A DNA stretch of 64,000 nucleotides, taken from the NCBI RefSeq assembly GCF_014489115.1, contig NZ_JACTAH010000001.1:434001-498000 (forward strand), in the 5' to 3' direction. Positions within the stretch are counted from its first letter, which is position 1, and every line of letters starts with the position of its first letter. The notes beneath the pieces are model-generated. The model was not told the origin of the DNA. It saw only the letters and a list, made by a program, of their open reading frames with translations, and did not search any database. Shown in pieces: positions 46,462-55,631 of this stretch. The translations under genes and the position numbers were made by a program. This DNA is from Thauera sedimentorum. Its GTDB lineage: Bacteria; Pseudomonadota; Gammaproteobacteria; Burkholderiales; Rhodocyclaceae.

Positions 46462-48044
46462 GTGCTTCCTTCCGAAAGGACTGAGCGGGCGATCGAGCGT
46501 CTTTGCCCGATGGCGGCCAGGAGCAGGGTGGCGCAGGCGAGCAGCACGGGAGCGTTGCCGAAGCGCACGTAGGGCGTGAGGCCACGCATGGGCCGGACTG
46601 CGCCGGTGAGTGCGGCTTCGCCCTCATGCGCTGTCCGGGCGAGAACGTGGCCGCGGTGGTCGATATGGGCGGCGCCGCCGGCGTTGGTGGTGCGCAGCAC
46701 CGGGCGGCCGGTTTCCAGCGCACGGGCCCGTGCCATGACCAGGCCCTGTTCGATGGCGGCGCTGCGCTCGAACCAGGCCATGTTGCTGGGGTTGAGGAAG
46801 AGCGAGGCGTCGGCTGCGCGGCGCCGCGCCAGGTCGGGTGAGCCGTCTTCGTGGCAGATCAGCGTTGCAAGCGCGAACCGGCCAAGGTCGAAGGGCGCCT
46901 GGCCGGGGCTGCCGGGGCTCAGGTCCTTGAGCGGGAACTGCAGGTGTCGTGAAAACCATGAAAAGCCCGGCGGGCTGTATTCGCCGAAGGGCATCAACCG
47001 TTCCTTGGCGAACAGGCGCATCCGGGAGCCGTCAGCGGGAATGTGCAACAGGCTGTTGTGGGCCTGCTCCTTGGCGCCCATCTGTGCGACGCCGACGAAA
47101 AGATGGCTGCCCTGCCCGCGCGCACCGCGCTGCAGGCGGTCGAGGGTGCCAGCCGGCAATTCGTGAACGAAGACCGGAAAGGCAGTCTCCGGGGCGAGTA
47201 CGAGGGTCGCGTCGGCCGCCAGCATCCGTTCGGCCAGGCGCTCGATGCGGGCGGGAACGAGATCAAGCGAGAACTTGTCCCGCTGCGCCGAGGCGGTGCC
47301 GATCAACGCAAAGTCGATCGACTCGCCTTGCGGGGCAATCCAGGGCAAGCCGGCGCCCCAGTGGGCAGCGCCCAGGACTGCGGCGAGCGCCAGCAAGGCG
47401 GTCGCCATTGGGCGGTATTGCCGGCACACGAGATGGTCGGCGATGGGTAGCCAGCCGAGACAGAGCAGGTAGGCAGCGAAGCTCAGTCCGTACGGACCAA
47501 TCAACGGCAGGAGTCCTGCCAGCGGCGTGTCCAGCCATGCGTATGCCATGGCGATCGAGTTGCCGCCCAGCAAGGCGTCGCGCACCCATTCGCCGACGGT
47601 GAGCAGTGCGGACAACTGCGCTACGTCGACCAGACGCCGCGGCACGCCGTGCGCGGATGGGGCGCTCCGCCGCAGTCGGGCGTGGAGATAGAGCGGCGCG
47701 GCGATGAAACCGGCCTGACAGAGCAGGCTGGCGATCGTTGCGAGCAGGGCCAGGGGCGTGGGTAAGCCGGTCTCGCGCAGCAGCGCGGTGATCATCCAGC
47801 CCTGAGCACCGGCATGCAGCGTGACGCTGAACGCCAGGGCCGTCAGGGCCGCCGTTGCCGGCCTACGGGTACCGGTCATCAGACGGGGCAGCACGCCGAA
47901 AGCCAGCAGCAGGACCCATGGCCGTGACCACGGCGCCCAGCCCAGCACCGCGAGCGCGCCCAGCATGACGGCGAGGGCCGCCGGAGCGATGCCGTACGCC
48001 GGTGCAGAGTCGCTGCCGGCAGGGGCAAGGGTAGCGAGCGACAT
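46458..48044 (-). CDS. lnt: Apolipoprotein N-acyltransferase (Lnt) paralogue
   Basis: 528 residues from the ATG at 48044 (a TTG at 48062 would add 6). N-terminal membrane helices cover about residues 1-210; a nitrilase-like periplasmic domain follows with the Lnt triad Glu286 (APETAFP), Lys347 (FAKERLMPFGEY) and Cys397 (LICHEDG), spaced as in E. coli Lnt (267, 335, 387); one C-terminal helix. Lnt adds the third acyl chain to lipoproteins. Here it is not in the usual corC/ybeX neighbourhood but overlaps the RHS gene by 4 bases, upstream of five lipoprotein genes, suggesting a dedicated enzyme. The Cys is followed by HED, where YE is more usual. Confidence 0.87.
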   Translation of the reverse strand: MSLATLAPAGSDSAPAYGIAPAALAVMLGALAVLGWAPWSRPWVLLLAFGVLPRLMTGTRRPATAALTALAFSVTLHAGAQGWMITALLRETGLPTPLALLATIASLLCQAGFIAAPLYLHARLRRSAPSAHGVPRRLVDVAQLSALLTVGEWVRDALLGGNSIAMAYAWLDTPLAGLLPLIGPYGLSFAAYLLCLGWLPIADHLVCRQYRPMATALLALAAVLGAAHWGAGLPWIAPQGESIDFALIGTASAQRDKFSLDLVPARIERLAERMLAADATLVLAPETAFPVFVHELPAGTLDRLQRGARGQGSHLFVGVAQMGAKEQAHNSLLHIPADGSRMRLFAKERLMPFGEYSPPGFSWFSRHLQFPLKDLSPGSPGQAPFDLGRFALATLICHEDGSPDLARRRAADASLFLNPSNMAWFERSAAIEQGLVMARARALETGRPVLRTTNAGGAAHIDHRGHVLARTAHEGEAALTGAVRPMRGLTPYVRFGNAPVLLACATLLLAAIGQRRSIARSVLSEGST

Positions 48045-48075
48045 GCGGGTGAGTGCCTGCAATCAAAAATTGATG

Positions 48076-48104
48076 TTGTCATATGCTAACAGCGTATTCA
48101 TAAT
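48076..48104 (+). promoter_or_regulatory. Sigma-70-like promoter for the Tad operon
   Basis: TTGTCA (48076-48081) and CATAAT (48099-48104) with a 17-base spacer, 47 bases before the pilin ATG, in the AT-rich 106-base divergent gap between the lnt-like gene and the pilin gene. The only gap in this region large enough for control of both operons. Confidence 0.55.
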
Positions 48105-48150
48105 GCGTCACTCGATTGATCGACCTTGTAACGAAACCAAGGGTGTGAAC

Positions 48151-48411
48151 ATGAAACGTGAGCAAAGACAGGCGGGGCAGGGCATGACCGAGTACATCGT
48201 CATCGTTGCGCTGATCGCCGTTGCGGCGATCGCGGTGTACCAGTTCTTCGGCCAGACCGTCCGCAGCCAGACGGCCGGGATCGCACTCGAGGTCTCGGGC
48301 CAGTCGGCACAGGCGGCGATCGACTCCGCACAGACGTCGGCCAACAGCGCGCAAACCGAGGGCACGACGGTGAAGGGGCTGGACAACTACACCAACGAGA
48401 ATGCGCGCTGA
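48151..48411 (+). CDS. Flp-type pilin-like protein
   Basis: 86 residues from ATG 48151. A short basic leader ends QAGQG, followed by MTEYIVIVALIAVAAIAVYQF: a class III prepilin site with the conserved Glu at +3 or +4 and the hydrophobic helix that forms the pilus core. The mature C-terminal part is hydrophilic and Ser/Gln/Thr-rich. First gene of the Tad operon, where the major Flp pilin is expected. It overlaps the next gene by 11 bases. Confidence 0.82.
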   Translation: MKREQRQAGQGMTEYIVIVALIAVAAIAVYQFFGQTVRSQTAGIALEVSGQSAQAAIDSAQTSANSAQTEGTTVKGLDNYTNENAR

Positions 48412-49816
48412 GCGCGGACCCCGCAGGCAGTGCCTGTCGCCGGGGCCCCGGCGGCAGGCCGGGCAGGCCGCGATCTACGGCCTGTTCGTCATCCTCGGCG
48501 CGGTGGTGGCGCTGTTCTTCCTGTTCAATACCGGGCAGCTGTCGGCCGAGAAGACCAAGCTCGTGAACACCGGCGACGCCGTGGCCTACAGCGCCGGGGT
48601 GATGAATGCACGCACCTTGAACTACCAGGCCTACGCCAACCGCGCGATGCTCGCCAACACGGTGGCGATCGCGCAGCTGGTGAGCCTCTCCTCGTGGATC
48701 GATTACGTGGAGACCCTGGGCGACGGCGGCAGTGGCGTGAGCTGGTCGAAGTACATCGCCTACTACCCGTCCTACCTGGTGGCCGACTACGCCGGCGAGT
48801 ACCTGAGCTACCTGAACGAGGACCTCTGGGACGGCAGCATCCTCGAAGGGCTGGCCTCGGCATCGGACGAGATCATCCGCAACCGGCTCATGCATGCCCA
48901 GCAACTCGCCCATGCGGGGCTGATTCCGGCGCGCCAGCGTGTCATGGAGGAAGTGGCCCGGGCCAACTACAAGGACGACGGCAGCGTCACCGTCGAGACG
49001 CTGTTTCTCGGCGGCGCGGACATGGCGGGCTTCGTCACGCGCTATGCCGACGACGAGCGCACACGCTTTGCCGAGGCGGCGCGGACGGCGGCGAACCGCG
49101 ACGGCTTCGTGCCCCGGCGCAGCTGGCTGATGCCGGCGCTCTATCCCGACGGCTGTTCCTACATGTTCGACTGGCTGAGCCGGCGCGGCGGCACCGAACT
49201 GATCGGCTTCGACGAATGGAAGGCGCTGGACACCTTGTCCGAGTGGCGCTGGAAGACCAGCAAGTCGGGCGCCTGCTACATCACCGAGTACGCGGTCGGC
49301 CATGGCGCCAGGATCGCCGCCGAGGACCCCGACTCCGATACCGACTTCAGCCGCTACGACTACGCGCGGATGGTCAATCCGAGTGCCAGCATGCTGGCGC
49401 TGAGCGAGGCCTCGTCCGAATCCTGGGGTTACTCAGGCCTGCCCGATTTCTACGACCTGTCCGAAAGCAGCCTGGACGAGGACGATCCGACCTTGCGCTT
49501 TGCCGTGCGCATCCGCCGCCCGGTGGCGCAGACGCGTACCGGCGAGGGGCGTTCCGCGGTGCGCGGCAGCGGCAGTGGCACTCGTCTTGCGGCGCTGAAC
49601 GACTTCCAGGCTGCGCCGGCCGGCGGGGACGAACTGGTCGCGGTGTCGGCCTCCGAGGTGTTCTTCGAGCGTACCGACGACAATGCCTACGGGCAGTCGC
49701 AGGGCACACCGGTGGAGATCGGCAGCCTGTTCAATCCATTCTGGCAGGTCAGGCTGGTGGCGGCCGATGACGAGGCCCGCTTTGCCCAGGGCCAGCAGGG
49801 AGCCTATCTCCCATGA
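48401..49816 (+). CDS. TadG-like protein with N-terminal membrane helix
   Basis: 471 residues. A basic start and RQAGQAAIYGLFVILGAVVA give a TadG/TadE-like single membrane segment, then KTKLVNTGDAVAYSAGVMNAR, the N-terminal helix region shared by TadG-type pilus proteins. The rest is a large extracytoplasmic domain without recognised motifs. The conserved Glu of pilins is absent after the putative cleavage site. The role is probably in pilus assembly or as a minor component, from context. Confidence 0.7.
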   Translation: MRAERGPRRQCLSPGPRRQAGQAAIYGLFVILGAVVALFFLFNTGQLSAEKTKLVNTGDAVAYSAGVMNARTLNYQAYANRAMLANTVAIAQLVSLSSWIDYVETLGDGGSGVSWSKYIAYYPSYLVADYAGEYLSYLNEDLWDGSILEGLASASDEIIRNRLMHAQQLAHAGLIPARQRVMEEVARANYKDDGSVTVETLFLGGADMAGFVTRYADDERTRFAEAARTAANRDGFVPRRSWLMPALYPDGCSYMFDWLSRRGGTELIGFDEWKALDTLSEWRWKTSKSGACYITEYAVGHGARIAAEDPDSDTDFSRYDYARMVNPSASMLALSEASSESWGYSGLPDFYDLSESSLDEDDPTLRFAVRIRRPVAQTRTGEGRSAVRGSGSGTRLAALNDFQAAPAGGDELVAVSASEVFFERTDDNAYGQSQGTPVEIGSLFNPFWQVRLVAADDEARFAQGQQGAYLP

Positions 49817-50748
49817 CGCGCGCCATGGCCAGGTACCTTGTCGCCACGCTGTTATGCCTGGCGCCTGCGGCGCAGGCCTCCGACGCCTGGAGTCCGTTCC
49901 ACAGGAGTCTTGGCGGCTCGTCGGTGCGCGTGGCCTACGTCCACCTGCAGATGGAGCAAACCCCCAGGCACCGGGAGGCAGGCCGGCGGCGGATCGAAAC
50001 GCGCCACGAGATATGCCGTCAGGGCAAGGAGGCTGCCCGGCTCGTCGGCGAAGCGCCGGGACCCTACCGGGCTCTTCCACCCGAAGGGGTGCCGCAGCGG
50101 CCCTGGGTCGAGGACATCGAAATCTACTACGGGGAGGGGCGCTCGGTGACGGTGGTGACCAGCACCACCTACTGGGTCCATTCCGGCGGACCGACTGCCA
50201 GGTATCCGGACAGGAAGGACGATTGCGCGCTGGCGCGCACGACATCGAGGACCATCTACTACGTCGATGGCGCCACGGAGTGCAAGCTGCGCCAGAGGGA
50301 AGGCCGGCCCGACCTCAAGATGTCGTGCAAGCAGGTGCCGGGGCGGGCGAAAGCCAATGTTGCGGCACCGGGTATCGTGGTCGTCGTGCCGATCCCGCAG
50401 ACGCCACGGGGCGCCGGCGGACAGCCCACCGCGCTGCCCGATGCCGCATTGCCAATGCTGGAGGGCACCGGGGAATCGCGGACCATCGCGGGCAGGCCTT
50501 GCCGCGTCTTCGGGACGCCGGACCTGACCGAGACATGTGTCGCGACGCAGGTGGATCCTGCCATCTTGCAGGTCTCGCCGTTTCACAGCGTCTCCGGCCT
50601 GCTGCTGCAGGCGGTCATGATCGACCGCAGCTACACCGCGCGCCAGGTGGAGGACGGCATCGAGGTCGGCGACGACCTGTTCCGCATCCTCGACGGGAAC
50701 GAGGTGTCCGCCGAGCGTTTGCCGCTGCTGCCGGCGGGGCATCGCTGA
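49813..50748 (+). CDS. Exported hypothetical protein in Tad operon
   Basis: 311 residues with a Sec signal peptide (LVATLLCLAPAAQAS). No recognised domain. It has several cysteines (DDCALAR, TECKLRQ, MSCKQV, RPCRVFG, TETCVAT), suggesting disulfides in the periplasm, and a hydrophobic late region. ATGA overlap with the preceding gene. Function unknown. Confidence 0.75.
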   Translation: MTRAMARYLVATLLCLAPAAQASDAWSPFHRSLGGSSVRVAYVHLQMEQTPRHREAGRRRIETRHEICRQGKEAARLVGEAPGPYRALPPEGVPQRPWVEDIEIYYGEGRSVTVVTSTTYWVHSGGPTARYPDRKDDCALARTTSRTIYYVDGATECKLRQREGRPDLKMSCKQVPGRAKANVAAPGIVVVVPIPQTPRGAGGQPTALPDAALPMLEGTGESRTIAGRPCRVFGTPDLTETCVATQVDPAILQVSPFHSVSGLLLQAVMIDRSYTARQVEDGIEVGDDLFRILDGNEVSAERLPLLPAGHR

Positions 50749-50756
50749 GAGCCGCC

Positions 50757-51629
50757 ATGACAAGCGCACGCGCAGCGATGACCTACATCCCATCCCGCTG
50801 GGTGGCGGGAACCCGCCCGCGCGGAGTCGTCGTCCGCCCGCTGGCTGCGGCGCTGCGCGGCCAGGCGCTCACCGAGTTCCTCGTCGTGGCCCTGGCGCTG
50901 ATCCCGCTGTTCCTGCTGATCCCGTTCATCGCCAAGTACCAGGATGTGGCCCACGCCACGCAGTTGGCGGCCCGCTATGCGGCGTTCGACGCCACCGTCA
51001 GAAACGATGCCGCCACCGGCGGCTGGAAGCCGGAGGGGGAGCTTGCCGACGAGATACGGCGCCGCTTCTTCGGCGCCTCGGACGCGCCGGTGAAGACCGG
51101 TGACGTTGCGGGCGACTTCGATGCGCATCGCAATCATTTCTGGGCCGGACCGGACGGACGGCCGCTGCTGGCAAGCTTTGCCGATGTCGCGGTCAGTTTC
51201 GGGCATGGGCGTGGCAGCACTCATGGCGACGGTTTCGACGCTACCCAGGACATGGACAGCTTCGCCATGCTCGCCGAGGGCCTGGGCCTCGGTTCGCGCG
51301 GCATCTACACCGCCAACGTCAGCGTGGTGCTCGCCGACCTGCCCGCGGGGCTGGCGTTCTACCGGCCGTTCGACCAGATCGGCATCGCCATGACCCGCAG
51401 TACCAGCCTGCTGCCCGACCCCTGGACCGCCAAGGGGCCCGCCGAGGTGGAGCAACGCATCCTGCGCAGCGCAGCGGTCTTCCCGGCCGGCAATCTGGCC
51501 GGGGTGGCCGGCATCGTCAATGGTTTCGTCGCGACCATCGAGTTTCCCGCCGGCCTGCAGGGCCCGAAGCTTGGTGAGCTCGAGTTCTGGCGCGACGTCG
51601 TGCCGGAAGACCGGCTCAAGTCGGACTGA
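50757..51629 (+). CDS. TadE-like pseudopilin protein
   Basis: 290 residues from ATG 50757. The motif RGQALTEFLVVALALIPLF is a prepilin-like site with Glu near +3, followed by one membrane helix and KYQDVAHATQLAARYAAFDA, the post-helix part typical of TadE-like minor pilins. The remaining 220 residues are extracytoplasmic without known domain. Confidence 0.75.
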   Translation: MTSARAAMTYIPSRWVAGTRPRGVVVRPLAAALRGQALTEFLVVALALIPLFLLIPFIAKYQDVAHATQLAARYAAFDATVRNDAATGGWKPEGELADEIRRRFFGASDAPVKTGDVAGDFDAHRNHFWAGPDGRPLLASFADVAVSFGHGRGSTHGDGFDATQDMDSFAMLAEGLGLGSRGIYTANVSVVLADLPAGLAFYRPFDQIGIAMTRSTSLLPDPWTAKGPAEVEQRILRSAAVFPAGNLAGVAGIVNGFVATIEFPAGLQGPKLGELEFWRDVVPEDRLKSD

Positions 51630-51633
51630 AGCC

Positions 51634-52368
51634 ATGAGCCCCGGCACTGCATTCCATTCGAAGGCCAAGGCCTGCTTGCAGCATCTCGCCGTGCTGCTCC
51701 TCGGCGCCCTGTTGGCGGTGCCCGCAGCGGCCGGCGAGCCGGTCATCGAGCTTCCGAGCTCCGCGCGGCCCTTTGCGGTGGGGGACAAGCTCGTCCTCAA
51801 CGGCCTGCCGATCAGCATGCGTGGCTTTCGCTCGGCGCAGTCCGTCGACGAACTCGTCGCCTGGTTCAAGCGGAGGCTCGGTGCGCCGGTGGTGGAGACC
51901 CGTCATGGCAGTACCGTCGTGCTCGGCAAGGCGGCGGACGGTCATTACCTGACGGTGCAGCTGGAAGCCGACCGGCGCGGCGTGCGCGGTCTTGCCGCGG
52001 TCGGTGCGCTGCGGGCCGCGGCCGAGGACCAGGGGCGCTATCGCCAGCGAACCGGGCCTGTACTTGCCGCCCTGCCTCACGGGTCGCGCCTGATCAGCGA
52101 GCTGCTGTCCGAGGACCGTGGCCGGCAGTCCTGGCACCTGGTCGTCGATAACCAGTACGGCGAGCAGCTCAACAGCGAGCGCGTCACCGCGCTGATGCGG
52201 GACCGTGGTCTCGCACTGGAACGCGAGTCGCACGTTTCCGGTGAAGGCCGCCTGCTCTATTTCCGCGGGAACGGCGCGGAGGCGATGGCCACGGTGGCGA
52301 GTGCGCCGGACCGCCGCGGCGCGATCGTCATCAACTTCGTCGGTTCCGCCCTGGAGGCCTTCCAGTGA
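51634..52368 (+). CDS. Exported hypothetical protein in Tad operon
   Basis: 244 residues from ATG 51634. Signal peptide LAVLLLGALLAVPAAAG. The mature protein is a mixed alpha/beta sequence with LVAWFKRRLGAPVVE and HGSRLISELLSEDRG; no family recognised. It ends GTGA-overlapping with the next small gene, so it is a regular member of the operon. Confidence 0.75.
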   Translation: MSPGTAFHSKAKACLQHLAVLLLGALLAVPAAAGEPVIELPSSARPFAVGDKLVLNGLPISMRGFRSAQSVDELVAWFKRRLGAPVVETRHGSTVVLGKAADGHYLTVQLEADRRGVRGLAAVGALRAAAEDQGRYRQRTGPVLAALPHGSRLISELLSEDRGRQSWHLVVDNQYGEQLNSERVTALMRDRGLALERESHVSGEGRLLYFRGNGAEAMATVASAPDRRGAIVINFVGSALEAFQ

Positions 52369-52598
52369 TCCCGACTCCCGCGGTGGCCCCGGATCGGTCT
52401 CGTCTCGTCTTCGCTGCGCGGCGCCCCGCCGGTTTCGAGGCGGGCCAGGCCATGCTCGAGTACGTCGTCGTCTGCGCCGCGCTGGCCGTGGCACTGGGCA
52501 TCGGCCTGGGCAGCGACGACAGCGTGCTGTGGCAGCTCATCCAGGGCTTTCGTGTCGGCTACCAGAGATTCAGCTTCGCGCTGTCCTTGCCAACCTGA
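52365..52598 (+). CDS. Second small pilin-like protein
   Basis: 77 residues from a GTG start at 52365 that overlaps the previous stop. A 26-28 residue basic leader ends EAGQA, followed by MLEYVVVCAALAVALGIGLG: a class III prepilin-like cleavage site with Glu at +3 and a membrane helix. The mature part is only ~50 residues, like Flp pilins. It could be a minor pilin or the true major one. Confidence 0.72.
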   Translation: MIPTPAVAPDRSRLVFAARRPAGFEAGQAMLEYVVVCAALAVALGIGLGSDDSVLWQLIQGFRVGYQRFSFALSLPT

Positions 52599-52622
52599 AC
52601 CGGCGCCACGTTCCGGTCACCA

Positions 52623-53519
52623 ATGGATTTCCTCATGCAGCTACCGTCATTCCTTTCCCGAGTGCGCTACAACAAGACCTGGCTCGTCCTCGGCGCGGCG
52701 CTCGCCATCGGCCTGCTCGCCGCCTTCGCCGCGCAGAGCTACCTCGCCCGGCGCATGGCCGAAATCGAGGCCCGCTCACGCGGGCAGACCGTGGGGGTAG
52801 TGGTCGCCAAGCGGGAGTTGCGGGCTGGCGAGCGCATCTCGGAAGACACCGTCGCAGTGCGCGCGGTGCCGGTCGACTTCGCCCATTCCCAGGCCATCCG
52901 TCCGGAGAGCTTCACCCAGGTTGCCGGGCGCAGCATCACCTACGCATTGAAGCCGGGCGAGATGGTGTTGTGGAGCCTGCTGGAGGGGCAGAAGCCGGCA
53001 AGCTTCTCGACACGCGTCGCCGACGGGCGGCGTGCGATTACCGTGCCGGTCGACGAGATCAACTCCATCTCCGGCCTGCTCGAGCCCGGCGACCTGATCG
53101 ATCTGGTCCTCACCCTGGCGCACAACGGCCGCAAGCACAGCTTCGTCATGCAGCAGAAGCTGCGCGTGCTGGCCACCGGCCAGCGGGTCGGGGACGACCC
53201 GCGCAGCGGCGAGCGGCGGCAGTACTCCACCGTCACCCTCGATACCACCCCCGAACAGGCGGACACCATCATCCGCGCCCGCGAGGCCGGCAAGCTCACC
53301 GCCTTGCTGCGCAACCCGCAGGACGGCGTCGAACTCGCCGAACACCCGCTGGCGGCGAGGCTGCTCAAGGATCTGAGTGGCGAGATCTCCCAGGTGCCGG
53401 TTCTCTACGGTGGGCGCAGCGGCGGCTTGCCGCCCGAAGGCCTTCATCTCGGCGCGCTGGCGCAGGGTGGGGCGCCGGGCAACGCGCCGTCTGCGCTCCC
53501 CGTGCCGCCGATGCGATAG
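52623..53519 (+). CDS. cpaB: Flp pilus assembly protein CpaB (RcpC)
   Basis: 298 residues. One N-terminal membrane anchor (LVLGAALAIGLLAAFAA), then a SAF domain (VVAKRELRAGERISEDTV), and the RcpC/CpaB part with AITVPVDEINSISGLLEPGDLIDLV. CpaB stabilizes or regulates the Tad secretin. Order cpaB-cpaC is standard. Confidence 0.92.
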   Translation: MDFLMQLPSFLSRVRYNKTWLVLGAALAIGLLAAFAAQSYLARRMAEIEARSRGQTVGVVVAKRELRAGERISEDTVAVRAVPVDFAHSQAIRPESFTQVAGRSITYALKPGEMVLWSLLEGQKPASFSTRVADGRRAITVPVDEINSISGLLEPGDLIDLVLTLAHNGRKHSFVMQQKLRVLATGQRVGDDPRSGERRQYSTVTLDTTPEQADTIIRAREAGKLTALLRNPQDGVELAEHPLAARLLKDLSGEISQVPVLYGGRSGGLPPEGLHLGALAQGGAPGNAPSALPVPPMR

Positions 53520-53552
53520 GGCTTTCATGTTTTCCGGGCCGTTCATACCAGG

Positions 53553-55631
53553 ATGCCAATGACTTCACAGAATCGGATCTCTGCGCTGCTTGCAGCGCTG
53601 TCGTGCGTCGCCATGACGTGCGCGCTCCCCGCCCATGCCCGTCAGGCCGGCGACTCGGCCGGTATGGCCGGCGGACAGGAAGTGCGCCGCTTTGCCGAGA
53701 GCTGGTACTCCGCTGGCAAGGCTGCTTCCGGCAATTCGCCACGGATGGAGATCGTCGACGACCAGGCCGCGATCCCGGAGATCGAGATGTTCGTCGGCGA
53801 GACGCGCGTGTTCCCCGCGCCTGCGCTGGCGCGTATCGCGGTCGGCAACGGGCAGATCATGAGCGCCGCGTCGCTCGACGACCGCGAGGTCATCGTCTTC
53901 GCCAATGCGGTCGGCACCTCCTCGCTGTTCATCTGGAACCAGGACGGCAGCCATCGGCGGGTCAAGATCAACATCGTCGCAGGCGACACCACGCGCGTCG
54001 CGCGGGAGATCGCCGCCTTCCTCTCCGCGATTCCGAATGCCACGGCCTCGGTGATCGGCGACAAGGTGATCGTCGAAGGCGAGGAGCTGAGCGACCACGA
54101 TCTGGCCAAGATCGACGAGATCGCCAAGCGCTACCCGCAGGTGGTCAACTTCACCAATCGCACCGGCTGGGACCAGATGGTGCTGATGGACGTGAAGGTG
54201 GTCGAATTCCCCACCAACGAACTGCGCGAGATCGGCCTCAAGTGGGGTTCGACCGGCGGCTTCGCGGTGGGTGGGGTGTGGTCGCCGATCGGCCGCGGCG
54301 GTGAGCGTGGCGACTACACGATCAACCTGAACACCGGTACCGGCAACGCCGCGCCCATCGTCCCTTCGGGCAGCGGCACCACGATTCCGCTGCACAGCGG
54401 GCTGAACGTGCTGAGCGTGCTCAACATGGGCCTGAATGCCCAGTTGAACCTCCTGGCCCAGGACGGCAAGGCCTCGATTCTCGCCGAGCCGCAGCTCTCG
54501 GCGCGCAACGGCGCCAAGGCCACCTTCCTGGCCGGCGGCGAATACCCCTACACGGTGTCGACGATCAACGGTCCGACGGTGATGTTCAAGCCCTTCGGCG
54601 TCAAGCTCGAGATCACCCCGCTGGTGTCGCGCAAGGGCGTCATCCGCGCGACCATCGACAGCGAGGTCAGCGCCATCGACACCTCGGTGTCCACGGTTGC
54701 CGGACCGGCGCTGAGCTCACGGCGGACCAGCACCGAGTTCAACGTGCGCGACGGCGAGACCCTGGTGCTCGCCGGGCTGCTGAGCCGCAAGACCAGCGAG
54801 AGCATCGACAAGCTGCCCTTCCTGGGCGACCTGCCGATTCTCGGCGCCTTGTTCCGCTCCAAACGCTTCCAGGACGACGAGACCGAACTGGTGGTGTTCG
54901 TGACGCCCCATGTGGTCGACAGCCGCAGTCCCGGGCTGGTCGACCGGGTCGCGCGCGCCACGGACAGACTAGAACAGAGCCAGGGCGTGTCGCCCTATCT
55001 CGACCCGCCGAACGAGCCCATGCCCGGGTCGGCCGCTCCGGACGGGCAGGGTAGCGACCTGCCGCAGGCAGCCCTGGCCGCCGAATCGTCCGCGCAGGGC
55101 TTGTCCGTCGATGCGGGCGTACCGCCGCCCGTCCATCAGCGGGTGGTGAGCGAGCAGGTGGTGGTTCATGAACTGCCCAATCGTGCCAGTGCGGTCCTCG
55201 CACGACTGCGCAAGGGGACCGTGCTCACCGCGCTCGGGGCCGACATCGTCGGCGGCTGGCGGCAGGTGCGGCTGGACGATGGGTCGACCGGGTGGGTGGC
55301 CGACCGCGGGTTGTCGCCCACCATCGAGACGCCGCATCAGGGCAGGGTGGCAGAGCAGGGCGCCGACGGGCGCATGGCGGCCCGTCCGGTGACCGCGCCG
55401 GCGGGCACCGAAGCCACCCCCGGCGGCTGGTTTCGCGTGGGCGTGCGTCGGCTCGCGCTGCGGGTCAGCCCCGACGTGAACGCCCAGCCGGTCGCCTGGC
55501 TTGCCGCGGGCAGCGAAGTGGAGGCGTTGCTGCCCGAGGCGGTATCCGGCTGGCTGCCGGTGCGGGCGGGCACACACCGCGGCTGGGCGTGGGCGCAGTC
55601 GCTCCGCCTCATCCATGCGGAGCAGCCCTGA
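53553..55631 (+). CDS. cpaC: Tad secretin CpaC (RcpA) with C-terminal SH3-like domains
   Basis: 692 residues. Signal peptide, N-terminal pilus-assembly domain (MFVGETRVF region), a BON-like segment (IPNATASVIGDKVIVEG), then the secretin core with GLNAQLNLLAQDGKASILAEP and VRDGETLVLAGLLSRKTSES and the terminal LGDLPILGALFRS. The core ends near residue 475. About 155 extra residues follow, with two bacterial SH3-like units at about 531-590 (GWRQVRLDDGSTGWVADRG) and 622-690 (LALRVSPDVNAQPV). SH3b domains often bind peptidoglycan or peptides; typical CpaC proteins lack them. Confidence 0.93.
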   Translation: MPMTSQNRISALLAALSCVAMTCALPAHARQAGDSAGMAGGQEVRRFAESWYSAGKAASGNSPRMEIVDDQAAIPEIEMFVGETRVFPAPALARIAVGNGQIMSAASLDDREVIVFANAVGTSSLFIWNQDGSHRRVKINIVAGDTTRVAREIAAFLSAIPNATASVIGDKVIVEGEELSDHDLAKIDEIAKRYPQVVNFTNRTGWDQMVLMDVKVVEFPTNELREIGLKWGSTGGFAVGGVWSPIGRGGERGDYTINLNTGTGNAAPIVPSGSGTTIPLHSGLNVLSVLNMGLNAQLNLLAQDGKASILAEPQLSARNGAKATFLAGGEYPYTVSTINGPTVMFKPFGVKLEITPLVSRKGVIRATIDSEVSAIDTSVSTVAGPALSSRRTSTEFNVRDGETLVLAGLLSRKTSESIDKLPFLGDLPILGALFRSKRFQDDETELVVFVTPHVVDSRSPGLVDRVARATDRLEQSQGVSPYLDPPNEPMPGSAAPDGQGSDLPQAALAAESSAQGLSVDAGVPPPVHQRVVSEQVVVHELPNRASAVLARLRKGTVLTALGADIVGGWRQVRLDDGSTGWVADRGLSPTIETPHQGRVAEQGADGRMAARPVTAPAGTEATPGGWFRVGVRRLALRVSPDVNAQPVAWLAAGSEVEALLPEAVSGWLPVRAGTHRGWAWAQSLRLIHAEQP

